A stretch of DNA of 64,000 bases from Symbiotaphrina buchneri (GCA_001599915.1 BCIG01000020.1:521416-585415); one strand, 5' to 3'. Positions 1-13,441 are shown, counted from the first letter of the stretch. The notes: generated by a model from the sequence alone, not told the origin. Made by a program: numbers and translations.

Positions 1-981
1 TTCAGAACACCTCCACCATCAACCAACAGTGGGGAGGCCGGAACCCCCTTCTCCCCCCGGTTAGTCCCAGTGCAATGTGGCTTGCGCCCAATTTCCGGAA
101 CATCGGTCGCATCGCACCGGCCTCTGGCCCCGAAGGACTGGATGATGGGTCGAACCCCTCTTGTGTGAATATTCGTAATCCTGATTCGTGCTCCATCGTT
201 CTAATCTTCTGCTTTTGGAATGAGTCGTCGGGGTCGGCCGTTATCCGAGGCACCGAGCAAGGATATAAGGTATTGTAGCTTAAGGCAGCTAGCCGATGGA
301 GCGCGGTTTAACTATTGGCAGTGGTTGCGCGGTCTTACATTTGACTGCACGCATGATTGATGAATGGGAGAGGCCTGATCCGTACGTGAAAAGTGATCAC
401 CGATTCGATCCCAAGGTAGACGATCGCAGGTACGATTGATGATAGATCACTACGATCATAAGGCTGTGGAGTGGCGATGCAATCTAGATAGTCGTAATCA
501 TCTCTCGAGCAAATTAACTGAAAATGCCGGAGCCACCCCGATATCAGACACACGATCAGAGCCGGCGATGTAGAAGACCAGGGCAAGTCAATATTAGAGA
601 TCATCAATTATCTACATCCAGTCTCATGCCACATGGAGCAAGGACAAGATAAGTTCTAAAGTCTTCAAGGCGCCCATAACCCATATCCGCCATCGATCCG
701 GTTCGCCCGCTCAGGATGCATAGCAAAATGTCTGGCAAGCGCCACACGAAACCAAATAAAGCAAGTAAATCAAAAACATGCCGGGGTATTGGAAGCCATG
801 AACAGGCCAAAAAAACAGAGAAAACAATGTCTTGGTCAGCTAGCATTTCGTTGCCAGTCCGCCGCAGACGTAGAGATGCATTAGCGTGACCCTGTGCAAC
901 TTCAAATGACCGTGTCATGAGCCCGTCACCTGGTAATCATAGGACGCCAACAAGAGGAGCTACACGGAAGTAGACGTAGCA
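1..981. other. Left-edge intergenic stretch
   Basis: No gene can be supported here. Short open frames exist on both strands, including two minus-strand frames that meet near position 606, but none shows a recognisable domain, splice context or biased composition. The 3' end of the Lst4-like gene lies at the right border. A gene mostly outside the window to the left cannot be excluded. Confidence 0.5.
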
Positions 982-3900
982 TCAAGCGCCTGCTTCAACC
1001 TCATCAAGCCATTTCGTCACACCCTCTCGTAGGATGCTTTCAAAAGCGTACCCCTCTCTGGTTCCACGGTCCAGGGTTCGGCCACGGCTGGCCCCGTCAC
1101 TGGCGTTCTTTCCTTCCTTTGCAGCCGCTTCCCTAGTAGCAGTCACGCTTTGGACAATCTGCTCCAATGCTCCCAGCACCGTCTTCTTGCATTCGCTGCG
1201 AGGGATTTCCATGAATGGGCAGGTTGGTCCATCGTAGTGAGGTTGTCGGCCGCAGCGGGAACTCGACCGGGAGGAGGCTGCTGAGTGGATCAGAGAAGAT
1301 TGACCGCTTTGTGCAAGGACCCGCTCGATGGCATCGACCAAGGTGCTATCCAGATCCATGATGGGCTCCTCGACGAACTCTTCGGCAACGACGGACACCG
1401 ACAGATCCGCCGACATTCGGGCATATGGATTCCCATACTGTGACCGAGCGGAAGCCTCCGCTGAGCAACCTTGCATTGGAGTGCCAGGCGCTGGCGGTCC
1501 ACCGAGCCGAAGTAGTCGACGCAACCGTAAGCGCTTCACAGTGAACGTTTAAGCATCGGCGATGAGAGTGGTACAGACATCTACCCATCTCTGCTCAGGA
1601 TGCACACTTGGTGTCGTGGCGCCGGGTATGCCTGATCTTTCGGCTCTCATTGAACGCCTGATCTCTTCTTCCAGCTCTGGGTACGGAGCGACGGCTTGAA
1701 GAACGAAATCCTCGTGATAGCGTTTCAACCAGCCAGCTACGTCCACAGAGCTCTCAACATCTCTGTTTGGCAGGGTGTTTGACGAATTGGCACCGGCTGG
1801 GAGATAGCCATCTTGACTAGTAAAGGAGAGCATGCCAGATGTTGAAGGAGAGCTTAGGGGTGAGGCGAAGCCGGGAGGTAGTAAGTTGTTGACAGGAAAC
1901 TCTACGTCGACCACACCATCATCCTCATCCACAGATAGCTTTGGAGAATCGAAGGTCTTGAAGAGATCGACAGCCATTTCGGGTGCCATCCCGATTTGTA
2001 TTGGTGCGCTGTGTTGATTATCCGATGCTGATCCGCGTGTAGGTGAAGGGCTATCGTCATTCTGCGACGTTCGGGAAGATTTGCCTTTTCCAGCACCAAC
2101 AGCGCTGGCTTCGGCAACCATCTGTTCAAGCTTTGATGGTGAGGCTTTCACTGGTACACCTCTAATATGTACCGGGGCGCCATCATCTGATCCGGCGGTA
2201 GAAGCTGTAGACGGCTCTCTTCGGCTGCTCCAAAACCCGCTCAACATACTGCCCCATCGACTGGTAGTGTGAGAATCCGTGCTGTGATCGGTGCTATCAT
2301 TGCGACGTAGTGTATGCATAAGGTTTATGGAGGCAAAACTACCACTGCTTCCAGGACGAGGTTCCGCAGAGGTGCCGCTTAGGTCACGGTGAGGAGTAAA
2401 GTGTGGTATAGGCACTGTAGCGCTCGGTGTGACTGTCCCAGTGGTTGCTGTACTGCTAATCCTTCCAGATCCTTGATTGGGCGTCATAGCCAAATTCAGA
2501 CCTTTGTTACCTTTGGCAGCCGGTACTTGACTCAGATTGGACATTGCCTTGCGTAGCTGCAGACCTTGAGTATCGTGGTCAAGGACAGAAAAGCTCACTG
2601 CGCGAGGATGATGCGACTTGGGTGGTGTAATGGGGCGATTCTGGTTCGTCTTTCTGTTGATCTGTCGACGAAGAGACTCCTCCCGGAGAAGTGGCACACC
2701 GGTAGGGGGGGATGGTGAAGCCATCTTTGAAGAGCCGACATATCCCGGCTTGAGAGGCGATTGAGCTTCCATAACCGTGATGGAGGATGGAAGGAAAGTT
2801 GAGAGGAGGAACAAGACACGTCGCGCTGCCATCTTATCCTTCGCAACGATAACGGTCCGACTAGGGATGCCTACTTCGTCTCCTGCAAGACTCTTCTGTA
2901 GCTGATGACGTCTTCGATGCCATAACGGCCCAATATGATCAAGCCAATCCGTGTGGATCCCAAGAAACGCGGTGAGCAGAATGTAGAAGAAGAAATTCTG
3001 TTCCTTATTCCCAGCCCATCGTCCTACCCACCGAGCCTCTTCCATCCATATACCCCAACGGCCTTGTCCAGTTATGACCCGAGGTATGCGAATGCCCATG
3101 ACTATCCTAATACTGGCCCTGCTGACTTCGTCCTTTAAGGTCTCATCGAAGGACAAGGCGTTTGGTCTCAGATAAAGGCTTTGAGTAACAGGTTGCTTTG
3201 ACCTCTTCTTCCCCGGTGATTCGGTGATTGCTTCCTGCATGGGAGACACTTGTGGCTGCGGGGACATTGCATCGAGATGTTTCAGCATCGACGAGATTTT
3301 CTCCACGGCAACGCTTTCAAGCCGAGACAATGTTCGCATGATGACATCCCAATGCTGAGCTACTGGATCTCCCCTTTCTTCCAAAAAGCCCATGAGGGTT
3401 GACGAAGATACTGATTGCGATGTAAACGGATGATCTAACATTGTCCATCCAGACCGTCTGTCTGAGTTGAGTGATGATGGAAAGGACTCTTCGCCATGGA
3501 CTGACGAGGAAAACCTTGAACAAACCGACGACTGAGCATTGGTCGTTGTAGTTGGAAGATGCAAAACGATTGAAACAGCATACATTGGTGTCTTCCGCTG
3601 TTTGACACCTGGTTTGAACGCTCCGTTGTCAGCATTGTCCATGTTCGGAAAAGGAAAACCAGAGCCGTCATTGTCAACCCTGGACACAGGGGTCGCAAGC
3701 GCCCTTCCATCCTTTGGCTGGTCCGAATCCGACAGAGGAACAGAGAACATTCGAGTAATAAGTATTGTGCGCTTTTCCGGCCGTGAGATCGAGGCGGAGT
3801 TCAGCCGAGAAGAATGATCGAGGTCATCTGGCAGTGTGTTCGGAGTGTATGATTTAGCTAATTGACTCCGTTTGCGCCCTTCATGACGGCCAAAGGAGCC

Positions 3901-4653
3901 ATTGCCAATGCTGGGAGTGGACGGCGTACGCGGATCTGCCTGTTCCTCGAATGGAAGGGCATGCAACTTCGTGCTTGGTCCTTTATAGCTCAGGGGCGCA
4001 CTTCCAAAGGCACAGTCCAGGATTGCTCGGGTATCGTCTTCATTTTCCCGCGCTAAGCGGCTCTGATTCTGTTCAAAGTAGTCGGAGGACGATATGGATA
4101 TCGATGCGCCACGCATTCGTGCACCTCGTTGAAATGCGCTACCCGTCTTCGCGTTGACTGAACCTGAATGCTGTGATCGCTCCAGTCGTTGCGCCGAGTG
4201 TCGGCGAGGAGTAGAAGGCGCCGTTTGTGGGTTTGCTCGAGCTTGGCCATCCTTGAATGCTCGGACAGATGGCGAAGTAGGAGAATCGCGAGAATCGCGA
4301 GGATCGGCGGTCGATCGTGATGGTGGACGTGAATCGTATAGTATCGTTTTGTTATGCGCTCCTATCGCATCTTGGGCAATTACGATGCGCACGTCTCGTG
4401 GACATTCCAAGTCCAGTCCCGTGTGATCATCGTATCCACCGACATTGGCGGATGTGAGTTGCGCCTCAGCGACTGGAAGAGGATACGTCGAGCTATCAGA
4501 AGCGTGCAAACAGTCAGGATCCGGGAAGAGCAAGCTGCGTGTATGCGTCTCCTCCTGTACCGATTCGAGCGTCATAGGTGATCGAGTCGAGGGTGAGGAT
4601 CCATGACTGGAAGAGAGGGAGGAGGCGGCCGTGTGAAAGAGTCTTCCAAGCAT
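982..4653 (-). CDS. Lst4/FNIP-family protein, frame interrupted by an in-frame TAA
   Basis: This is a folliculin-interacting protein (FNIP/Lst4) homologue. In yeast Lst4 pairs with Lst7 (folliculin) at the vacuole and acts as a GTPase-activating complex for Gtr2 upstream of TORC1. The N-terminus has the FNIP pattern: a PRDVRIVIAQD strand near residue 84 followed by ILYDSR. Later conserved blocks are YAVSIVLHLP, HWDVIMRTLSRLE and RTVIVAKDKMAARRVLFLLS, with Ser/Pro-rich disordered linkers between. The ATG at 4653 opens 1,034 codons that end with TAA at 1551-1549. The same frame then stays open for another 188 codons to a TGA at 984-982. That downstream part still looks conserved (SECKKTVLGALEQIV, then LREGVTKWLDEVE at the end). 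The TAA therefore lies inside what looks like one 1,224-codon gene. A premature stop, a sequence error, read-through or a 51-base alternative intron are all possible. The family call is fairly firm; the intact or broken status is open. Confidence 0.78.
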
Positions 4654-6612
4654 TGTCTCAACAAGTCGAGAAGATCAGAGCAACGGTGAGTCTCTCCTGT
4701 TGACGATCATAAAGGTATCTTGAGATTCAAGGGATGCACGTCACTTGCGTCAGGTGCAGCCGCGAAGTAGACGGATATCTGTTCCGGCCGGCGCCATTGC
4801 CCCAGTAGATTGTGTCGTCGCAGGTTCAATCGCAGGGCAGACTCTGCCATGGACATCGCAGCTGCCTCCAGCCACCTGACTTTGATCGAATTGACAATGG
4901 ATGTAGAGTGAATGGGGAGAGTCAGTGAATGTTGAACTCCCGGTATGGTTTGGAGGGAGGGCGACTTTGGCGGGCCTGCGGCTTTGGTGGGTGCTCTTTA
5001 GCCCGGCGCAGCGAAGAGACAGGCCCAGCCAGGTACCCAGGTACGGACTGGGTATACACTTTACCCACCAACTGCTGGCGGATTCTCGCACTAAGCTTTA
5101 AACATGCGGTGAGCGATCAGACCAACCCAAACTCAGTCGAACAGCAGCAAACCCGCGAGGTTTAGTTTGCTACTAACTACCGGCTCAACGGGCGGTCCAG
5201 CCGTAGCTCCAGGTCCAACGAGACCGCGCGGATCCAGAGGGATCGGAATGATATCAAGGTCGTCGATCCAGATCCACCGTGATGCTGTTGTTTGCGCACC
5301 CGCGCCAGGGGAAGCCTTTGGCGACGCTCGACGTCATGCTCTGGATTGAGAGATGATGTGACTTCTTGAAGGTTGCGCTTCTGTCCAGAGGTGCAGGATA
5401 AACAGCGACACGCGACATTATAAGTGTATGCAGTTCATCCTTGGAAATGGGGCAGCACCGGAATATTATCGTGCAACAGGCAGACGCATCAGCCCAGGGC
5501 CCAAGGGCATCAAGCAAAGGGATTGAGCAGTCAATATCCCATGGGCACTGATACCACGGATGGCTGAACCCAATCCGGGCTGCAATCCGTCTAGGGGAGC
5601 AAGGGAGAGAGGCCTCCATAGGTCCCCGATCCATGTCTGGTAGCGAATCGAGTCACTCTCTTTCCGTTCTTCCAGCCAGCGAGAAGGAAATGGAGTAAGA
5701 ACCAGGCATAATCCCCGTACGAGGGAGTGGCCTGTCCAGTGAGCACGGCACGGCGACGGCGACTATCACATGCCCGGCGAGTGGTAGATGGGGTAATTCC
5801 TACTGGTGGCCTTAAAGCCACACCAAGCAATATGTGGAAGCTTCATAATTATTATCCATTCGTGCCCTCTGAGTGGCTGATCTGTTGTGGGAAATAAGTG
5901 CAACGCAATGACTCCTGAGGACGCGTGTGAACAACGTTACACGACCCTGGTCAAGCCTATCACTTATCTTAGCCTTGAATCATGAGTTGGCACTTCCAGA
6001 ACAAGCAGGTTGGGACTATCGATTTGCGGGTCAGCAACGATCAGAATACCATCTCGGATAGGGTCCAGGGGTTCTTCTTCGCGTACCGGTGCCCGTGATG
6101 AAGCCCCTTTTCCAAAGCATCCCTGCTTGGCGCGTCTTTGGAAGCCATGTCACGGCAGTTTTCGGAAGCTTGACTCACCGCTAAATGCATCCAAAGGATA
6201 AGGTAGGCCGTATGGACCATTGCCAAGGTGAAGTCTATGGATCTTGCCGTAGAACCGCGAGCATATTTGTTAAAGAAGGAGACTTTTGTACGCAGCAGAC
6301 AGCGCAGAATATACTCGACCCTTTCATGAGTAGTAGATTGGGTATTTATAGTACTATATCTCGTAGAAGCTTCTGTCTAACATGCAAACACGTCCCCTTA
6401 GATTGATACGTCCAGCAAACAGCTCGAAGTTGCACAAGCTTGGGTATCAGTAACAGGAACAAGCCCGTCATCAGCAAATATCCGAAGCAATCAGAAGTAT
6501 TCTATCCCAACCCTCTATTGTCCCCTCTGTCAAAACGACGGAACGCCCTGCGAGACTTACGACCTGATTCCTGAGCAGAAGTAATGTAAAAGGCATGCAG
6601 AAGGTGTCTAAA
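4654..6612. other. Intergenic region between the Lst4-like gene and IML1
   Basis: This should hold the promoter and 5' leader of the Lst4-like gene and the 3' UTR of IML1; both genes are on the minus strand. A short direct repeat of CCAGGTAC lies near 5030-5045. Open frames on both strands have no recognisable product. I see no repeat element or RNA gene. Confidence 0.5.
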
Positions 6613-9600
6613 TTATCCAGTATCCGACAACTCTGTGGGATCACTTGAGATGCTCTGTCCGCTTGGTGTCCTTGGAGTACCGGGGCTTGTACCGGCTGTG
6701 GAAGGCCGCAACTTTGGTGAAGTTGAGTTGTCTCGTGCAGTAATTGCCGGTGGCAAGCCCAATGATGGTATATTGGCCTCTGTAACCGGGGTAGTGCTAG
6801 CAGGCGACATTGTCCTTTGAAGCACTTCTTCGAAGAATTTGTTTAGGGCCGCTGGGTTACTGCAGAAAGCGTTGAGTTCATCAAGAATCTTGATGGGACT
6901 GACGGCTTGGTTGAAAGCCTGGCCTGTAGATGGAGAGGTAAACGCAGGTTCAGCCACAGGGCGCAATAAAGGGGACGGAAAAGGTGAAGAGCGTTCAGGT
7001 CCACCCATAGCAGTGTTCAATATGGTACTGGAAGAAAGGTTGCTGGTCCCCTGTGCTCGGCGCTCTTGTAGCTCACTTCTCTCGAATTTTGATGCTTCCT
7101 TTGCAGCCGGCGAGCGGTTGTTGAAGGCCCGATTCGCTAGGATCAGGAAGTTGCCATCATCCAGAATTTGCACCAGGACAGTCCCAGATCGGTGGATATA
7201 CTGGCAATAGCGATAATCCGGCTTGCCCCAGGAGTAAGAAACATCCACCTCAGGAGGGAAGTCTTTCGCAGCCTCAAGGTCCAACACGAAGTTAAACTTC
7301 TTAAGCAATGCTTTATGATAGTACAGCTTGTCGGAAGTATGATGCGAATTAAAGGATGCAGTCTCGAACAGGCTCTGCGGTTGTTTGGTAGGCGGCGGAA
7401 CTGCTAGCCGTAGGATGTAAGGAGAGCGAAAAGGATGACGCTCACTGATAATAGATGCTTCTGCAATCGGCACTTCGACAAGCCTCAAGCCATACTTCTC
7501 TGCTATGCTAGCCCAAGCTACTACAGCATCCTCGATAAGCTTCGAGGTGACATTCATCCAGTCGATACGGATATGGTAGCAGTTATCAGGATTGTGAAGT
7601 CGATCGTAGTGTAGGTTGATGATTTCCGGCCGGTATGAGCGATTTCTGTGATCCACATTGTAACGGATTGACCTGCTCAACAGAACTTTCATCCTCTTTA
7701 AACTTCCTGCTCTTGGAGTGGCTGAGCCCGCATCAGTGGAACCATCATCGGTGTTTGAATCAGAACGGGTGCGAGTAATTCTTGGTGAGTCTCTTAGCGG
7801 TTCAGTCATTGGAGTTGATGGCATCGATTTGTCAGACTTTCGCGAGCTAAACCAGCCAGTCCTTGACTCTGGACGTGACCGATACTCGCCACTCATCTGA
7901 TAGAAATAATTTCCATCACGGAATTGATGTCGCTTCTCGACGTGCTGGAATAAGCCCTTCTCCATGAGTTCATTCCCAAGTTCGACGGCTTCACTGCGGC
8001 TTTCAATATCTTTGAAGTTCTCCAGCAACCATGTTGTAAGCTCATCACCCTTGAAGCAATTGTTATGCACCCTCCAATGCCATCTTCTATCCATAAGCCG
8101 GACTCCCTTGTCGCCCTGAATTTCGTGGGCCAGCGTGAGCATGTTGATATTGGATCTCTGGAAAGGCTCCGTCTCGGAAAACAGATGACCTCGTTTGCCT
8201 AGCGGCTCAGGGTCTAGAATATTCAAGCCTTCCAGCTCTGCCGCAACGATAACCGATGGATCTCTTGTTTGAAACTCCACATCTAGTGAATTCGTATCCT
8301 TACGGAACCTTGAAGGCAACTGATACTGACGCTCCTCGGGAGGTATATAGCGGTAACGCTGCCAGAATTGAGTGAGCTTGCGGATACCCTCAATCCGAAC
8401 TTCTTCTTCATTATCCTCGGAATTCGCATGAACCAAGCGGCGAGATGACGTCGGCGTGTGGACAGGTATCAGCACGAAGCGGGCGCGCCAATAGCGAAGG
8501 CCTTCTGCAAGGTTGTCCACGTATCCAGCGATAAAGGAGTCCACGTAATTCCAGTTGTACTCCTCATTTGGCGGTTGAAGAATGATTTGACGTGGTTTAT
8601 ACTCATCTTCGAGCATAGTCCGGATTACAGGTCGGTAAATCACCGACAGATCGGGCTTGTCAGATGGTAATGCTGCAGCAGGCTTCCTCACATATCTCTT
8701 GATTTCGACCTCATCTTCGTCGACGCATTGCAACTGGTGGATGATATTTCCCATTGACATGAAAACTGTAGTGCCAGTTGTTTCAGCCTTTTCATTGCTA
8801 TATGGATTCAGTATCTTCGCATGTGCACTGCCAACGGCTTCGGTAACCGCAGGTCCCACAACGATCTGGTAGCCCTGGGTAAGCCTGAAAGCTATGAGTT
8901 CCATGAATAGAGCTTCCCGAGACCTGGGATCCTCGCGTAAGTCATCGTCTTCGTTCTGAGAGATGTTATATAGACTCTCATGGTATTCTTTGCTCAACTG
9001 CTCTGCACTTGGGAAGTATTCTGTAGTCAGTGGCACGGCGGCCGGGGAGCAAAGTGATTTCCACTTAATGGAAGAAGTCTTGTGAGGGCGGGGAAACACG
9101 TGCTGCCACCGGCGAAACTGGGCCGCAGGGTTGATCTTGTTCTTGGCGGGATTGGAAGGGTTGAGGATTGTAAGCCAAGGTGCTAATGCGCTTGTTGGAG
9201 ATAGAGTGGGTGGAACATCGTTCGCTCCAGCGCTAGATGCAAGATCAATCTTGGGTCCAGCCTGTTTGGTCACAGAAGCTGCATGCAGTACACCAAATTT
9301 GTCAACTCCTCGGCGCTCTTCTTCGGCGTCACTGGCAACAGAACTGGAGAGACCATCTGTCTTGCTGCTGTGATGATGTGCTGGAGACGCCGCGACGGCC
9401 TTGATAGCAATGGGTCGACTAGTTTGACCATCCTGTGGCATATTGATCGGCTTTTTCTGATGTTCTTCCGAGACAAGGCTATGGGAGGTAGCCTCCTTTA
9501 TAGACAGCACTGTGGTCCTTGAAGCCGTACGAGACAATATGTGAGGCAATTGTCCAGAGTGACCAGCCGCAGGTGGCCCGGGATCGAAGCCTCGATGAAG

Positions 9601-12235
9601 AACTGGTCCAGGAGAAGGACTGGTCCTTGCATGTTCCACGTTCAGGTCTGTACTTGCTAGGGTTGCGAGAGCTTTAGGCGCAGTACCAAAGCCACGCAAT
9701 CCGAAACTGATATTCCTCGCTAGCTTTGTCGGCCGTTTGATGGGAGCAGTCGCACTCGACAAAGTACTGCTCACGCTGTCCCTACGACTGAAAGTAGACC
9801 CGCCTTTATCGGGATCCCCAAGCTTACGGTCCAAGAATGGACCGGCAGGCATTACAGAGGTCAGAGGTGCTGCTTTATCGTCAAAGGATGTGCCGAAAAC
9901 GAGAGTGTCATCGTCCTGCAACCGTTCGTACGCCTTTCGTTTTTCATCCTTAGCTTTGAGCCTAGCATCCTTCTCCGAGCTGCGCAAGTGGTCTAATGGT
10001 TGGAAGACCATATCATCATAAATATCCATCCATTTGTACAGTTTTCGACCATCACTCAAGCGAACATCTTGCTCGCTCGGGCTTCGCAAACTTGTGGCGA
10101 CTTTGGCCACAGACAAAGTAGGTCTAGATGCTGGAGTTGCCGTGGAATCCGTGCCCTTAGCCCCGTTCGAACCAACAATCTGCGCTCCTGAATATGGGCC
10201 CTTGAGACTTCCAGCATATAATTGGTCATCGTGGAGGTAAGAGACGGCTATATTGCTCATCTCGTTCTCCATTATCCCCATCATCTGCAATTCATACAAT
10301 TTGCAACGAGCCACAAAATTTGTCGTCTTCTTCGGACCAGGCCTTGAAACCAGGCGGATGGTATCATGCTCATCGAGCTGGTGCAATGTTTCATTGGAGG
10401 ATCTCGACCAAAAAGAGATGTCAATCCAATGAGGAATAGCGTAGCTCCATTTACCAACGCTAGAACCAGGCAAGCGGTGAGAAGTGTATGCGGGGCTGGT
10501 AGTAGCATTGGAAAGCGACGACGAAATGTTTGAAAGCTGCCGAGAGAGACTACCAAACTCCCCCTTTGGTCTCGGGGTACTTCCAGCACTGAATGCCTTG
10601 GAGTGCTCTTCCTCAACGACAGAGACCGCTGACGGTGTCCGGTACTTAAACAATGGAACGGAGTGTAACGGCATACATGACAAGCACACAAGATCGATGC
10701 CAATTCCGTTGCTGACCAGCGTCTCCGTCGTCATTTTCAGCATATCATAATCAACCTCGAAGACTCCCGGGCTTGGCGTGATGACAACGATCGAGATACC
10801 TGTTCGAACGAGATCACGATCGACATAGTCCATCGCGAACTGGGACGATGCTAGATTGATAGCTTCTAGAATGTTGCCATGGAGTGCTATGGATGGGCGT
10901 CCGGCGATAACGGACACCGGTGCAGAACCAGTTTCGCTGGGCAGATCTTTGCCGGATGCATCGACCGTCACGGGATGGTGTACCTTTTGAATGGATACAT
11001 CGCGGAGAAACACCCGGTATTCTCTCTTGAGTTGCCCCAGGATTGATGCCCATTCGCCGCTAGCCATTTCACTGACAACAACGCGAAAATAGTCCTTGTA
11101 GAATTTACCATCCGTCCCCTTCTGGATAGATGGATCCAGTCCGCTGATCTCAGGACTGATCTGGCTGCTCTCGAGCTCCACCCTCGTGAAGAGAATGATA
11201 CTAACAATGTGCCGGGCATTTTTCCGCATCCACCGTTTGAAAAGTTCGGGAAGAAAGCCATTGATGACCTTATTGAACATTGTCTCTGCAGTACCTTCCG
11301 CGTCAAAGTCCCACATTTCTTTTGACATTTGAATAAAGAGGATATATCGCGCAGATTCACTTCTGAAAATGGGCTTCGAGTTCTGTGTGAAGAATGCTGA
11401 CCGGACCTTCCGCCCTCGTAGATAAACATTCTGGATGGTTGCTTTGATAGTACCCAGAAAATGTATCTTCTGTCCCTTGTAAATAGACTTGCCGCTGAGT
11501 TCTGATTTCGTCAACCTCCACATATCTGCCCTCGACAGATATTGGTCTCGAAAGGCCAGCTCAACATGCGAAGCGCCATACAGATTTTCGTCGACCTGTC
11601 ACATGGTTTCCATCAGACTTCAAGCTTGCTACGGGTACATAGTTACTCACCACTGATAACAAAACCTGCTGCCTATTCTTGAAGCCGAAGACACTGGCTA
11701 TATGTGACGAAATGGAAACTTGTAGATTTGGGTATTTTGCTTTGAGCTCCTTGCTCATATCCTTCACCACAAAGACATACCGTTTCTGAGGATCAATGTC
11801 ATAACGACTGTCAGTCTGTGGTCCAGTAAAGGTTCGGTCCCCAGCCGTTCGATCTGTTGCGGAGCCTTTTCCAGCATCATCGAACAGCTGCGACGTAGTA
11901 CGACTGACATTGTCTTTCCATGCATGGCGTGAGGTATCCTGGAAGTCGCGGACGGCAATGTTTGACTTCAAGGCAGCAATCTCCACGAGATCCCCAGGAT
12001 TTAGACTCCCTCTAGGGGCAAAGCTGGTGTTAACCAGCACCTCTTCCCTGGAGAAATTGTCATCGTGCACCCATAAGCTGCAAAGCTTCTCCGACAGTTT
12101 AGGGTGCGGAATCCCCTCGGATATTGGGGTCCTTGTGTCATATGACGCGGCATAGGACGCCGTCACGGAGCCAGCCTTGTGGGCTGAGGTTTTAGCATTG
12201 CTGCGGGGATGTATGTTGGAGGACGCTGTAGACAT
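6613..12235 (-). CDS. IML1: Iml1/DEPDC5, SEACIT (GATOR1) subunit
   Basis: Iml1 is the scaffold subunit of SEACIT (GATOR1), the GTPase-activating complex for Gtr1/RagA that turns TORC1 down when amino acids are scarce; it acts at the vacuole. There are two exons, 12235-11651 and 11595-6613, giving about 1,855 aa, the usual size for filamentous fungi. The 55-base intron has a GTGAGT donor and a CAG acceptor. Splicing restores the family block that runs from VDENLYGASHV to YLSRADMW. The N-terminal part has SLWVHDDNF and the IML1 domain follows. A DEP domain lies near residues 1357-1433 (RLMDRRWHWRVHNNCFKGDEL, split here as RLMDRRWHW and FKGDELTTWLLENF). A conserved C-terminal domain ends the protein. 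The open frame extends upstream of 12235 without an ATG, so the ATG at 12235 is chosen. The gene is divergent from the exchanger gene and follows the Lst4-like gene on the same strand. Confidence 0.95.
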
Positions 12236-13441
12236 TATGGCAGCGAGACGCCCCCAGAGCTGTTTCTCATCTTTGACATTTCCCAAAGCTATTGCCCGAA
12301 AATCCGGTCATCGTGGCTCGTTGAGGCTCATTGACAAGGCTGACAATTCCATACTCGCAAGCATGGAGCTCGTCCCATTAGACTCAGATTAAGCTCAGGC
12401 GCGCCCCGGTACTTCTGGTCGGTACGCCGCACCTGCTGCTGCTCTGCTTGATGTGCAAGCTACAGAAATGCGGCCGCGACTTCGGTAGCCTAGCCTTCTA
12501 CAGCATCGATTGGTACTTTATCTTACTCAGCACCGAATTTGGTACAAACAGCAGGAGAACTCAATGCGGATTTGCTTGCGATGCACACACAACTGTAACA
12601 CTCTACAGCATTACAGTGCCCTGTACACACAGTAGCGTCTCTGTCATCGATATCATGATGGATTCAACAATTGCTGTAGGACTGTGACTCCTGTCGTGTT
12701 TCAATTTGCGTCGTCATGCTTGGCTCGTATTCTCGGACCTGCGTATTGCTCGGTTGTGACGAAACGCCAAGGAAGTCTGTGTTGTCAAGCCGAATTCCTG
12801 CTTTGTTTGGCTTGGCCAGTGAATCGCACGATGAAGCTTGAATGTAATTTAATTCACTACGGAACACGAGATCTCCCAAATCAAGCTTTGAGCATATAAA
12901 CAGTCGGCGGACTACATATCAGTGCTCTTTTCGCAATGTTCGTACGTTTCCGAAGCAGATTGCCAGTTCCATCATAACCGCACTTCGTGAAAGAAATCGG
13001 TGCTTGGCAGGTAGGCTGTGCACATCCTCATCTCCCCCCGTACGCCCTGTTTCCCCCCACCGTTCTCACAGCAGCTGATGTGGCTAATGATGACAGTCCT
13101 AGTCTTGGAGACCATCAGTCAATTCCATTTCAGCTGCGGCCACTTTTGAAGGCAGAATATTGCATTGTCTTGTCTGCTAAGGCGACGACTCTTGGCAGTG
13201 AAGGCTTGCTGCATCCCAGCAACTGTGATAACGGCCACAAGTACGGAATAAGGGGACCAGCTCGCCACTTCTGGTGACATTATTGGCCCTGCATTTCTTG
13301 CCATTTTCGCAGCAAACATCCCAGCGGATCATTTACTGGTCATTGAGATAATCAGAGGGCTTGCATTGCATCCTTGGACCGACCACGATACGCTTAACAG
13401 TGCAACAATATGCGTACGTCTCAATGACGAAATCCTGACAG
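12236..13441. other. Divergent promoter region of IML1 and the Ca2+/H+ exchanger
   Basis: This is the shared upstream region of two divergent genes. A TATAAA at 12895-12900 points toward the exchanger. The exchanger's true first exon is probably hidden here, because the open coding frame from 13442 has no upstream in-frame ATG. The most likely splice acceptors are the AG at 13440-13441 or the AG at 13446-13447. I could not choose a start codon with confidence. Confidence 0.45.
12895..12900 (+). promoter_or_regulatory. Possible TATA box of the exchanger gene
   Basis: TATAAA lies about 545 bases before the first supported exon of the exchanger. If it is used, the transcript would start near 12925-12940 and contain a long leader or a small first exon followed by an intron. 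The evidence is motif and position only. Confidence 0.3.

Noticed and set aside
75-278. A sequence near 148 resembling a tRNA B box (GGTCGAACCC), and a similar one near 46,330
   Set aside because: Neither has a matching A box, acceptor stem or anticodon arm at the right spacing, so no tRNA is called.
335-918. Two minus-strand open frames meeting at about 604-607 like a coupled pair
   Set aside because: An ATGA-type overlap has no meaning as translational coupling in this fungal context, the products show no domain, and the composition is not coding-like.
1532-1582. A 51-base GT...AG segment that would splice out the TAA of the Lst4-like gene
   Set aside because: It is a multiple of three and has a branch-like site, but it would delete VDVCTTLIADA and TFTVK, which look conserved, so I kept it only as an alternative.
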